Translations under genes and position numbers: made by a program
Source: Bacillota bacterium
Lineage (GTDB): Bacteria; Bacillota; Bacilli; Bacillales_B; DSM-18226
Direction of reading: 5' to 3'
NCBI GenBank assembly: GCA_030705665.1
Contig: JAUZQA010000252.1
Location: forward strand, 1 to 6,394
Length of the DNA: 6,394 bases
In this document: in pieces, positions 1 through 5,210 of the stretch
How the letters are laid out: each line of letters opens with the position of its first letter
How positions within the stretch are numbered: the stretch's first letter is position 1
The notes under the pieces: model-generated
Told to the model about the DNA's origin: nothing
What the model saw: the letters and a program-made list of their open reading frames with translations, nothing else
Databases searched by the model: none

Positions 1-1234
1 GCATTTCTTTTATTAAACTCTTATCAATCTTGATGATATCACAAGGTAATTTCCATAAGTAATTGATAGACGAGTACCCGGTTCCAAAGTCATCAAGTGC
101 AAGGGAAATACCTAATGTTTTTAAGCTGGTTAATGTTTTTAATGCGTTTTCCTCTCTATCCATAATCATTCTTTCAGTGATCTCAAACTCAATCCATTTT
201 GGTTCAAGATTATTTTCCTTTAATACAGATGAAACCATTTCAATGAAATTCGATTGCAGCAATTCCAAGGAGGATAAATTTATCGAAACCTTTTTCATTG
301 GTAACCCATCCATTTGCCAGTTTTTCAATTGCTGACAAACATTTTTGAGCATCCACGCTCCAATAGGAACAATCAACCCGGATTCTTCAGCTATAGAAAT
401 AAATTCATCTGGTGACACCAGTCCCCATCCGGGATGGTTCCAGCGAATGAGTGCTTCTGCTCCGATAAGTTCGTTTGTAATTGGGGTAAAACGAGGCTGA
501 TAAAAGATGGTGAATTCATTATTTGTTAGCGCTTTTTTCAAATCATTTCTTAAAGTAAATTGCTTGTATGTAAACAAATTCATGGTAGGTGAAAAAATCT
601 GATATTGGTTCTTGCCGTTACTTTTTGCACGATACATAGCCAAATCAGCATTTTTTAATAGTAGGTCTATACTTTCCCCAGAATACGGGTAAACACTTAC
701 TCCAGCGCTTATCGTAATAAAAAAGTCATTCCCTCTGACAGTAAAGGGCTTATCGTTAATCAGAGTAATTAAATTGCCCGCATGTTTATTAATTTCTTCA
801 AGACTAAAAACATTGGGTAAAAGAATGATAAATTCATCTCCGCCAAGTCTGCAAAGAATTGCATCATTCTGTAAATACGCTTCTTGCAATCTCGCAGAAA
901 AGTCCTCTAAAAGTATATCCCCTACACTGTAACCAAAAGAGTTATTTACATATTTAAATTCATCTAGGTCGATTAATAATAAGGCAAATGATGTTTTATT
1001 ACCCTTTGCACGGAGCACTTCCTTTCTTAGCTGATTTTCTAAATATCTTCTATTTGGAAGACCAGTTAAATAATCAAGGTAAGCCCTCCGCTTCATTCCT
1101 TTGGCAATTCTTTTGGATCTGCCAATTGTATCGTTTGTATTTTGAATAATAGCATTTAATTGTTCATCCCTTCGTGTAACTTGAGTTTCCGTTTGGGTAA
1201 ATTTAATCCCATTCAATATTCGAGAATCTTCCAT
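1..1234 (-). CDS. GGDEF-EAL cyclic-di-GMP turnover protein, C-terminus cut by window edge
   Basis: This is a cytosolic protein with a diguanylate cyclase (GGDEF) domain followed by a cyclic-di-GMP phosphodiesterase (EAL) domain. Visible are 411 residues from the ATG at 1234; the EAL domain runs off the left edge. A short polar N-terminus of about 50 residues is followed by DYLTGLPNRRYLE, LIDLDEFK and an intact GGDEF at residues 131-135. The EAL domain shows GAEALIRW (EAL at 260-262), INLSS (318-322), FEITE (350-354), DDFGTGYSS (381-389) and KIDKSLI, so every catalytic motif inside the window is present. The RxxD inhibitory site expected just before GGDEF is not there (QNDA at the aligned place). 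No transmembrane segment or PAS/GAF sensor is visible. A G-rich stretch precedes the start. It follows the 153-residue gene after 108 bases and may have its own promoter. Whether it makes or degrades c-di-GMP in the cell cannot be read from sequence. Confidence 0.95.
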   Translation of the reverse strand, partial: MEDSRILNGIKFTQTETQVTRRDEQLNAIIQNTNDTIGRSKRIAKGMKRRAYLDYLTGLPNRRYLENQLRKEVLRAKGNKTSFALLLIDLDEFKYVNNSFGYSVGDILLEDFSARLQEAYLQNDAILCRLGGDEFIILLPNVFSLEEINKHAGNLITLINDKPFTVRGNDFFITISAGVSVYPYSGESIDLLLKNADLAMYRAKSNGKNQYQIFSPTMNLFTYKQFTLRNDLKKALTNNEFTIFYQPRFTPITNELIGAEALIRWNHPGWGLVSPDEFISIAEESGLIVPIGAWMLKNVCQQLKNWQMDGLPMKKVSINLSSLELLQSNFIEMVSSVLKENNLEPKWIEFEITERMIMDREENALKTLTSLKTLGISLALDDFGTGYSSINYLWKLPCDIIKIDKSLIKEM

Positions 1235-1285
1235 AACCCACCCCCGTAAGTGTCTCTTCTTTATTTTAATGGGGTTTAGGCTTTA

Positions 1286-1314
1286 AATCTAGGTCTAAAG
1301 TTACATATTTTCAA
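1286..1314 (-). promoter_or_regulatory. candidate sigma-A promoter of the GGDEF-EAL gene
   Basis: On the minus strand TTGAAA (1309-1314) is followed after 17 bases by TAGATT (1286-1291), about 50 bases before the ATG. The match is 5/6 to the -35 and 4/6 to the -10 consensus. The region is AT-rich, so a chance match is possible. Confidence 0.35.
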
Positions 1315-1342
1315 ATTATCAAAATTCATTTCGAACTAAAAT

Positions 1343-1804
1343 TCACCTTACTCTTGCAACCCCTAATGCATATTGTTCCCAAAGGATATTTTGGACCATT
1401 CCCGCTTCCTTTTCATCACATTCAATGATAAGAATGACTTCTGCTTGTTTTCCTTGTGAATGTCTTTTTTCTTTCTTTATCACCTTATAGATAAATAATT
1501 TGATCCCAATGCCTAGTAAGAGGCCAATACTCGCTCCGATTATTCCCCAATAGATTGGGCCCCATGCTAACATAAATCCAATACTTGCCCCAATGACGGC
1601 AAACGCAGTTGCTAGTGCTGCCCCAAGGTCAATGATGGAAATACCATCAGAATGATGAATCGTATCTATTATACTTTTTTCATCTGACCGATTATCAAGA
1701 GGTACAGCAAATATATTTTCTTTTACTATTCCGCTCTTTTCCAAGCGTGATATAGCTATTTCTAAAAAATCTGTATTTTCAAAAGTTGAAAATACCTGCA
1801 TCAT
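1343..1804 (-). CDS. small membrane protein with glycine-rich TM hairpin (unrecognised)
   Basis: This is a 153-residue protein that I do not recognise. Residues 1-50 are soluble and look like strand-helix-strand (QVFSTFEN, then a helix around DFLEIAISRLEKSG, then IFAVPL). Residues 57-80 and 84-108 are two hydrophobic helices joined by WGPIYWG; the glycine motif IGASIG occurs once in each (71-76 and 89-94), as in tightly packed helix pairs. A basic stretch (KVIKKEKRH) puts the following part in the cytosol. Residues 120-153 again look like strand-helix-strand (AEVILIIECDEKEAG, ending GVARVR). The two soluble parts could form one ferredoxin-like fold interrupted by the membrane hairpin; this is inference. 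The ATG lies 3 bases after the stop of the upstream 262-residue gene, so the two are surely co-transcribed and probably translationally coupled. Start could be Met1 or Met2 (ATGATG). Confidence 0.85.
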   Translation of the reverse strand: MMQVFSTFENTDFLEIAISRLEKSGIVKENIFAVPLDNRSDEKSIIDTIHHSDGISIIDLGAALATAFAVIGASIGFMLAWGPIYWGIIGASIGLLLGIGIKLFIYKVIKKEKRHSQGKQAEVILIIECDEKEAGMVQNILWEQYALGVARVR

Positions 1805-1807
1805 TTC

Positions 1808-2596
1808 TCACTCTACTTTCGTACCCTTTTTCACTCTGAAATGAGGGGATTGATAGTTTTTCATTAAAAAGGTATTTTGTTCCTTTTTAAATAACTTATT
1901 GTTTTCAATTGTATTTTCATATGCGTCAAATACAGCAAAGCCATAAATTGAAGGGAAAAATAATAACCACTCACTATTTAACACGGCAGTTGCTTTTTGA
2001 ATTTCCCCAAGGAAAAGGAGAGAAATAGCTTCTAAACCACGAGAGTAGAATGCAAATATCATTACCCATATAATAATGAAAAAAGCAGTAATAATCCTAT
2101 GAAGGTAGAGTTGTCCTAATCCAGGAACAAATAAGGACCAGATAATTGCAAGGGAAGGTTTTCTCCTATCCAAATAGTTAATTTCCATCGCACCTAAACT
2201 AAATGTATTCATACGGTGATTTTCATGGTTTGCGAGAATGGAAATTTTATTTATATCAACGGTAGTCCGATAACTGTCCCAAATAGCAAAAATGTAGACT
2301 GGAATATAGATCAACAGCCATCTAGTGTTTAAAACATCCTTAGCCAATTCAATTTTTCCTTGAAAGGAATAAAGCATTGCTAAATTAATATGGGCATTCA
2401 TATTTACGATTACTTCCCAACCAAATAAAACAAATCCACGAAGATGTTTTGATAACAGCCAATGCCCAAAACCAGGGAATGCTGCAGACCACCAAGCGAT
2501 AATATATGGATTCCTTAAATGAAGTTGGGTGGTACCAAGTATACTGACATGGGCAGCATACCTTCTTGCCGTATTATCATTTGAATAGTTTTCCAT
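1808..2596 (-). CDS. multi-pass membrane protein with internal 90-residue duplication (unrecognised)
   Basis: This 262-residue integral membrane protein has no function I can name. Residues 28-117 and 145-234 are two copies of one unit of the same length that align without gaps. Shared positions include R28/R145, P30/P147, PGxG at 41-44 and 158-161, G80/G197, VLN at 88-90 and 205-207, W93/W210, D107/D224, Y109/Y226 and NK at 116-117 and 233-234. Each unit starts with a hydrophobic stretch containing PGxG, continues with another hydrophobic helix, has a short amphipathic part, and ends in a third hydrophobic helix followed by (W/F)D(S/A)Y. PG(L/F)G near a membrane helix is also seen in TM2/DUF5683-like small membrane proteins; assigning it there is a guess. 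A GGGGGA stretch lies about 12 bases before the ATG, rather far for a ribosome binding site. It is the first gene of an operon with the 153-residue membrane protein. Confidence 0.88.
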   Translation of the reverse strand: MENYSNDNTARRYAAHVSILGTTQLHLRNPYIIAWWSAAFPGFGHWLLSKHLRGFVLFGWEVIVNMNAHINLAMLYSFQGKIELAKDVLNTRWLLIYIPVYIFAIWDSYRTTVDINKISILANHENHRMNTFSLGAMEINYLDRRKPSLAIIWSLFVPGLGQLYLHRIITAFFIIIWVMIFAFYSRGLEAISLLFLGEIQKATAVLNSEWLLFFPSIYGFAVFDAYENTIENNKLFKKEQNTFLMKNYQSPHFRVKKGTKVE

Positions 2597-2754
2597 TATG
2601 AAGAAAAATCCCCCATTAGATGTAATAAGATTTACTTTATTTTTCCCAAATAGCTGGAAAAATTTCTCGAGAATATCAGAAAAAATAAAAAGTGACTAAT
2701 TTAACTTTGTGTTTTAATGTATAAAATTTGACTATTAGAAGTTTTAATACGATC

Positions 2755-2784
2755 AAAAAAAAGAAAGCCGGATATTCCGGCTTT
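2755..2784 (-). terminator. intrinsic terminator of the Met-rich protein gene
   Basis: AAAGCCGGA (2764-2772) and TCCGGCTTT (2776-2784) form a perfect 9-bp stem with a 3-base loop. On the minus strand the stem is followed by C and then eight Ts (2762-2755). It begins 3 bases after the stop codon at 2788, so it ends the transcript of that gene and separates it from the 262-residue gene downstream. Confidence 0.92.
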
Positions 2785-2787
2785 TCC

Positions 2788-3129
2788 TTAAAGATTTGTA
2801 TTTTTTGTCCCCATCATTCCTTGTCCATTCACATTGCTGCAGGCACCATTAGGACCGTGCATTTGTTCGTAAAGAGCCTTTAATTGTTCATCGCTTAAAT
2901 TCGGGTGCATCTTCTTCATATATGGGAGCATTTGCTCAAAACCGTTATTTGAATCTTGCTTGGTGTTGGTAGTCTTCATCATTTGCGTCATATTGCCTTG
3001 CCCCATATTCTGCTGCATGAAATATACTGGGTCATTTGTTTTTTCCTGTGCCTTCGCCATTACGAATCCTGTTCCGCCAGCTGTTATGAGACCAACTGCA
3101 ATTAACCCTGTCAGCAAATTCTTTTTCAC
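2788..3129 (-). CDS. small exported methionine-rich protein (unrecognised)
   Basis: With the GTG at 3129 as start this is a 113-residue protein. The N-terminus KKNLLTGLIAVGLITAGG is a typical Sec signal peptide; cleavage is likely after AKA (residues 25-27). The mature part is polar and rich in Met, Gln and Asn (MQQNMGQGNMTQMMK at 38-52, MLPYMKKMHP at 67-76) with a helix-like HPNLSDEQLKALYEQMHG (75-92), one Cys (97) and a late MM pair. Met and His clusters in exported proteins often bind copper or other soft metals; this is inference. LSDEQL is faintly like Spy/ZraP-type or DUF2680 proteins, not enough to assign. The start was chosen because GGAG stands 8 bases upstream and the signal peptide begins there. 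An in-frame GTG at 3150, with AAGGA 8 bases upstream, adds seven residues and is nearly as good. It is a single-gene unit with its own promoter and terminator. Confidence 0.85.
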   Translation of the reverse strand: MKKNLLTGLIAVGLITAGGTGFVMAKAQEKTNDPVYFMQQNMGQGNMTQMMKTTNTKQDSNNGFEQMLPYMKKMHPNLSDEQLKALYEQMHGPNGACSNVNGQGMMGTKNTNL

Positions 3130-3156
3130 TTTTCTCACTCCGTCTCTCACTAAGAT

Positions 3157-3187
3157 TTTCCTTCTATAGTTTTACTATAGAAGGAAA
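3157..3187. repeat. perfect 14-bp inverted repeat over the -10 region
   Basis: TTTCCTTCTATAGT (3157-3170) and ACTATAGAAGGAAA (3174-3187) are exact reverse complements around a TTT centre. The right arm carries the putative -10 (TATAGT on the minus strand, 3174-3179) of the Met-rich protein gene and the other arm carries the AAGGA in front of the upstream GTG. No T-run follows on either strand, so it is not a normal terminator. It could be a repressor operator or an RNA hairpin at the 5' end of the mRNA. Confidence 0.7.
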
Positions 3188-3215
3188 CTATGAAGAAAAT
3201 ATGGAGGAATATGAA
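3174..3215 (-). promoter_or_regulatory. putative activator-dependent promoter with TTCATA direct repeats
   Basis: On the minus strand three related boxes follow each other: TTCATATTCC (3215-3206), TCCATATTTT (3205-3196) and TTCATAGTTT (3194-3185), at steps of 10 and 11 bases. The last box begins 15 bases before TATAGT (3179-3174), a good -10. No TTGACA-like -35 is present at the right distance; the boxes occupy its place, as in promoters activated by OmpR/PhoB-type response regulators. The last two boxes resemble the repeated TTCATAnTTT site that I recall for the B. subtilis regulator YclJ; that comparison is from memory. Confidence 0.5.
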
Positions 3216-3249
3216 AAAAATGAGTTGTCATAATTTTTTCATATTCTCC
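3204..3249. repeat. imperfect long inverted repeat between the Met-rich gene and the reductase operon
   Basis: AATATGAAAAAA plus ATGA (3208-3223) and TCAT plus TTTTTTCATATT (3228-3245) pair around a GTTG loop, with a 2-base bulge in the right arm (3232-3233). GGAG occurs just outside both arms with a one-base offset. On the minus strand a run of seven Ts follows the small ATGA/TCAT stem, so it may act as a weak terminator for the reductase operon ending at 3314. It also places a TTCATATT box on each strand. Confidence 0.45.
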
Positions 3250-3313
3250 TTACGATTTTGTTCATTCGTATGTGTTTTAATATGCTTCTTATTGTTAATA
3301 CCCCATATAGTTT

Positions 3314-3841
3314 TTAAAGTACTTCACTTACTTTTTTCTTACTTGAGAGCAACATTCCGACCATAATGATAACTGGTGCGATATTAATTGCAGCCAAAAC
3401 AGGTCCAGAGAAGTCAGAACCACTCATTAAACCATGGAATGTTACACAAATATAGAGAAGCGGATTAAGGGCGTGAAGCTTTTGCCATCTTTGATAGCCA
3501 ATTTTCTTACGGAATTTTGATGTAATGATCGTCATAATTAAGAAGTACATAGCAATTGTCCCCAGTGCTATTGAAACAGTCTGATAGCTGCTGCTAAATG
3601 GAATCAGGATTTGGGACAGCTTAAATGGCAAGTAGGAATCGACCAACAACACTCCTAAGTGTCCACATGTAAGGATTAATGCCCAATCTGAAAGTGATTC
3701 ATGAAGATGAAGGATATTGTTAATCTTCTTCTTCCTTTTCTTCTGAACTGCGGAAAAGAGACCAGACAATACCGCCATATATAATAATAAATACGCTACT
3801 GTCCCTGTGGCTCGAATTGCATACCATTCAAATGTTCCCAT
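3314..3841 (-). CDS. ferric-reductase-like transmembrane heme b protein
   Basis: This is a 175-residue membrane protein of the ferric reductase-like transmembrane superfamily (PF01794, the group that also holds MsrQ). Hydrophobic segments lie at about 12-30, 49-67, 89-107, 124-139 and 146-165. Two His pairs stand as expected for two b hemes: H47 and H61 (HESLSDWALILTCGH) and H123 and H136 (HALNPLLYICVTFH). There is no FAD or NAD(P)H-binding domain, so it only moves electrons through the membrane and needs partners. The ATG at 3841 was chosen because AGGAAGGG lies 6 bases upstream and it starts one base after the apbE stop; an in-frame ATG at 3877 would overlap apbE by 35 bases. It is the last gene of the three-gene operon with the flavin transferase, which suggests it passes electrons to or from a flavinylated protein. 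The true electron acceptor is not evident. Confidence 0.88.
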   Translation of the reverse strand: MGTFEWYAIRATGTVAYLLLYMAVLSGLFSAVQKKRKKKINNILHLHESLSDWALILTCGHLGVLLVDSYLPFKLSQILIPFSSSYQTVSIALGTIAMYFLIMTIITSKFRKKIGYQRWQKLHALNPLLYICVTFHGLMSGSDFSGPVLAAINIAPVIIMVGMLLSSKKKVSEVL

Positions 3842-3842
3842 T

Positions 3843-4724
3843 CTATTCCCTTCCTCTCCAAATTTCTTTCGCATCATTTATGATAACTGCTTTAATTTTT
3901 TTGCTGGATAACAAAGACTTTCCATCATTTTCTCCCAATAAAAGAGTAACTTTTGCCAGGACATCCGCTTCTACAGCAGTGGGAGCAGTAACGGTTGAAG
4001 AAAGAATCGTGCTCGTAGATGGTTCTCCCGTTGTGGTATCTATAAGGTGGTGCTTATTTTTGCCATTTATCTTCCACCTTCTTTTCATTGTTGTGGAAGT
4101 TGCCACTGCTCCTTGGGAAACTTGTATGGAAGATAGCATTTTTGCTGGATCGAATGGGTCTTCAATTCCGATATTTAATGGTCTAGGCAACGTTCCAAAA
4201 ATCCGTATATCGCCACCGACATTAATAAAACCATATCCTTGTTTAGTTAATAGATCCGCTGCGCGGTCTATCACCCATCCCTTTGCGATCCCGCCTAAAT
4301 CGATTCTAGTTTGCAGGATAACTGTCTGTTTTTCTTCATTTAATAGATAAGGCTGAATTTTACTAATCTCCGTAGTTTGACCTATGGATGCTCCTAATTC
4401 GCGTCCTTTGATATATTCAATGGATTTGGTATAACCACTGTCTTCAATTGCAGACAAGATACCCGGATTAAATATCCCATTCGTTTCTTCATAAAATCTT
4501 AGTGCTTCTTTCAGAATGTTAAAAAGATCATCAGATACTTCGACTTCTTTCCCAACTTGCTGATTTAATCTGGATAATTCACTTTCCTCTTTAAATCGGC
4601 TGCATGTATCTTCAACAGCTGCAAATAGTTTATAGATAGGCATGAGATCATTTGCAAACATTTCTTGATTGATTGATATTTGTACCATCGTGCTCATTGA
4701 ATTGAAATTATATTTATACATCAT
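3843..4724 (-). CDS. apbE: FAD:protein FMN transferase (ApbE family), no signal peptide
   Basis: This is an ApbE-family enzyme (PF02424), which moves FMN from FAD onto a Ser/Thr of a target protein, with Mg2+. At 293 residues it is shorter than the usual lipoprotein form of about 330-350. Family motifs in order: CSRFKEESELSRLN (41-54), TNGIFNPGIL (81-90), IDLGGIAKG (141-149), NVGGDI (168-173), GAVATS (205-210), HHLIDTTTGEP (225-235) and TVTAPTAVEADVLAK (244-258). The protein starts directly at the catalytic domain, with no signal peptide and no lipobox Cys, so it is predicted to be cytosolic. In the last motif the Thr expected four residues after Asp254 and thought to help bind Mg2+ is Lys258; such a change may be a subfamily trait. 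The ATG overlaps the TGA of the 94-residue gene by one base (TGATG), and a run of six Gs just upstream serves as ribosome binding site, so translation is coupled. The stop is one base from the ferric-reductase-like gene. Confidence 0.96.
   Translation of the reverse strand: MMYKYNFNSMSTMVQISINQEMFANDLMPIYKLFAAVEDTCSRFKEESELSRLNQQVGKEVEVSDDLFNILKEALRFYEETNGIFNPGILSAIEDSGYTKSIEYIKGRELGASIGQTTEISKIQPYLLNEEKQTVILQTRIDLGGIAKGWVIDRAADLLTKQGYGFINVGGDIRIFGTLPRPLNIGIEDPFDPAKMLSSIQVSQGAVATSTTMKRRWKINGKNKHHLIDTTTGEPSTSTILSSTVTAPTAVEADVLAKVTLLLGENDGKSLLSSKKIKAVIINDAKEIWRGRE
3848..3855 (-). promoter_or_regulatory. ribosome binding site of the ferric-reductase-like gene
   Basis: AGGAAGGG on the minus strand stands 6 bases before the ATG at 3841, inside the end of apbE. 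It decides for this start over the in-frame ATG at 3877. Confidence 0.65.
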
Positions 4725-5008
4725 CAGGTCCCCCCTGTAGTGGTATCAAAGTTTCCATGTTGACCTGATAAAGATTGGTCTGATGAAGAAGTTTGATTTG
4801 TTGATGTTTGAGAAGCATTTTTATTTGTCGTTTGATTAGGGATCTCATAGGAAATCGTTGAATTTTGATTATTTACACTTTGAGATGCCTGGGTTGAAGT
4901 TTGGCTTGTCTTTTCTTTATTTGTAATTCCCATGTATGACATCATTCCTGCAACAAGTGCAAGACTTGCAAAGCTTACTCCCCAAGAAGTGAATTTTTTT
5001 TGTTTCAT
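4724..5008 (-). CDS. membrane-anchored Ser/Thr/Asn-rich small protein, possible flavin acceptor
   Basis: This 94-residue protein has one hydrophobic helix (about residues 9-27) after a basic MKQKK start, then an outward tail rich in Ser, Thr, Asn and Gln (31-80) that looks like an unstructured linker. It ends in SGQHGNFDTTTGGT. In many related operons the gene at this place codes for an N-terminal helix, such a linker and then an FMN-binding domain flavinylated by ApbE at a D-x-x-(S/T)-G-A-(S/T) motif. Here the domain is missing and the protein ends with D88-T-T-T-G-G-T94, which fits that spacing with Gly for Ala. It may be a minimal FMN carrier, or a carrier gene that has lost its domain; both are inference. 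The ATG at 5008 is chosen for the AAAGGAG upstream; a longer frame from 5038 lacks this. Its TGA overlaps the apbE ATG, and it is first in the operon. Confidence 0.82.
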   Translation of the reverse strand: MKQKKFTSWGVSFASLALVAGMMSYMGITNKEKTSQTSTQASQSVNNQNSTISYEIPNQTTNKNASQTSTNQTSSSDQSLSGQHGNFDTTTGGT

Positions 5009-5016
5009 TATATATG

Positions 5017-5023
5017 CTCCTTT
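5017..5023 (-). promoter_or_regulatory. ribosome binding site of the 94-residue protein gene
   Basis: AAAGGAG on the minus strand, 8 bases before the ATG at 5008, sets the start of the 94-residue protein. Confidence 0.8.
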
Positions 5024-5075
5024 CAGTTTTGCAATCAAACTGATTATTTTTTAACTTGTTCTTTCTATATTCATG

Positions 5076-5130
5076 AGTATAATGATGAATTTTCGAAGAA
5101 TTATCGTGGAAATGTGTGAAAAAAATGTGT
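5076..5130 (-). promoter_or_regulatory. shared promoter module, copy 1 (small protein-apbE-reductase operon)
   Basis: Minus-strand order: TTTTCACAC (5122-5114), 7 bases, CGATAATTC (from 5106), and the -10 TATACT (5081-5076), 25 bases after the first base of CGAT. The TTC of three blocks recurs every 11 bases (ATTTC, AATTC, AATTC). At -35 stands ATAATT, not TTGACA, so activation by a bound regulator is likely. A further ACACATTT lies upstream. Transcription would start near 5069, about 60 bases before the ATG at 5008. The same layout occurs at 6079-6130 and, reversed, at 6303-6354. Confidence 0.7.
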
Positions 5131-5168
5131 TATAAAGTTTTTCAATGATGCTATTAAATAAAATTATA

Positions 5169-5195
5169 GAGGCGCATGAAAATTTCATGCGCCTC
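5169..5195 (-). terminator. intrinsic terminator of the DUF4405-type gene
   Basis: GAGGCGCATG (5169-5178) pairs with CATGCGCCTC (5186-5195) around AAAATTT. On the minus strand it is followed by TATAATTTTATTT, a moderately T-rich tail. It lies 16 bases past the stop at 5211 and separates the DUF4405-type gene from the next operon. Confidence 0.82.
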
Positions 5196-5210
5196 CTAAA
5201 TGAATAGTTT

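Noticed and set aside
63..335. Plus-strand open frame of 90 codons
   Set aside because: It is antisense to the well-supported EAL domain.
2664..2673. 10-bp palindrome TTCTCGAGAA upstream of the 262-residue gene
   Set aside because: It is short, with no extension of the arms and no clear promoter around it; such palindromes arise by chance.
3817..4350. Long plus-strand open frame opposite apbE
   Set aside because: It lies antisense to a gene with all ApbE family motifs; its product has no recognisable domain and no ribosome binding site.
4730..4735. Run of six Gs near the end of the 94-residue gene as a possible frameshift site that would restore a longer protein
   Set aside because: Shifting frame adds only a few residues before another stop, and the run works as the ribosome binding site of apbE.
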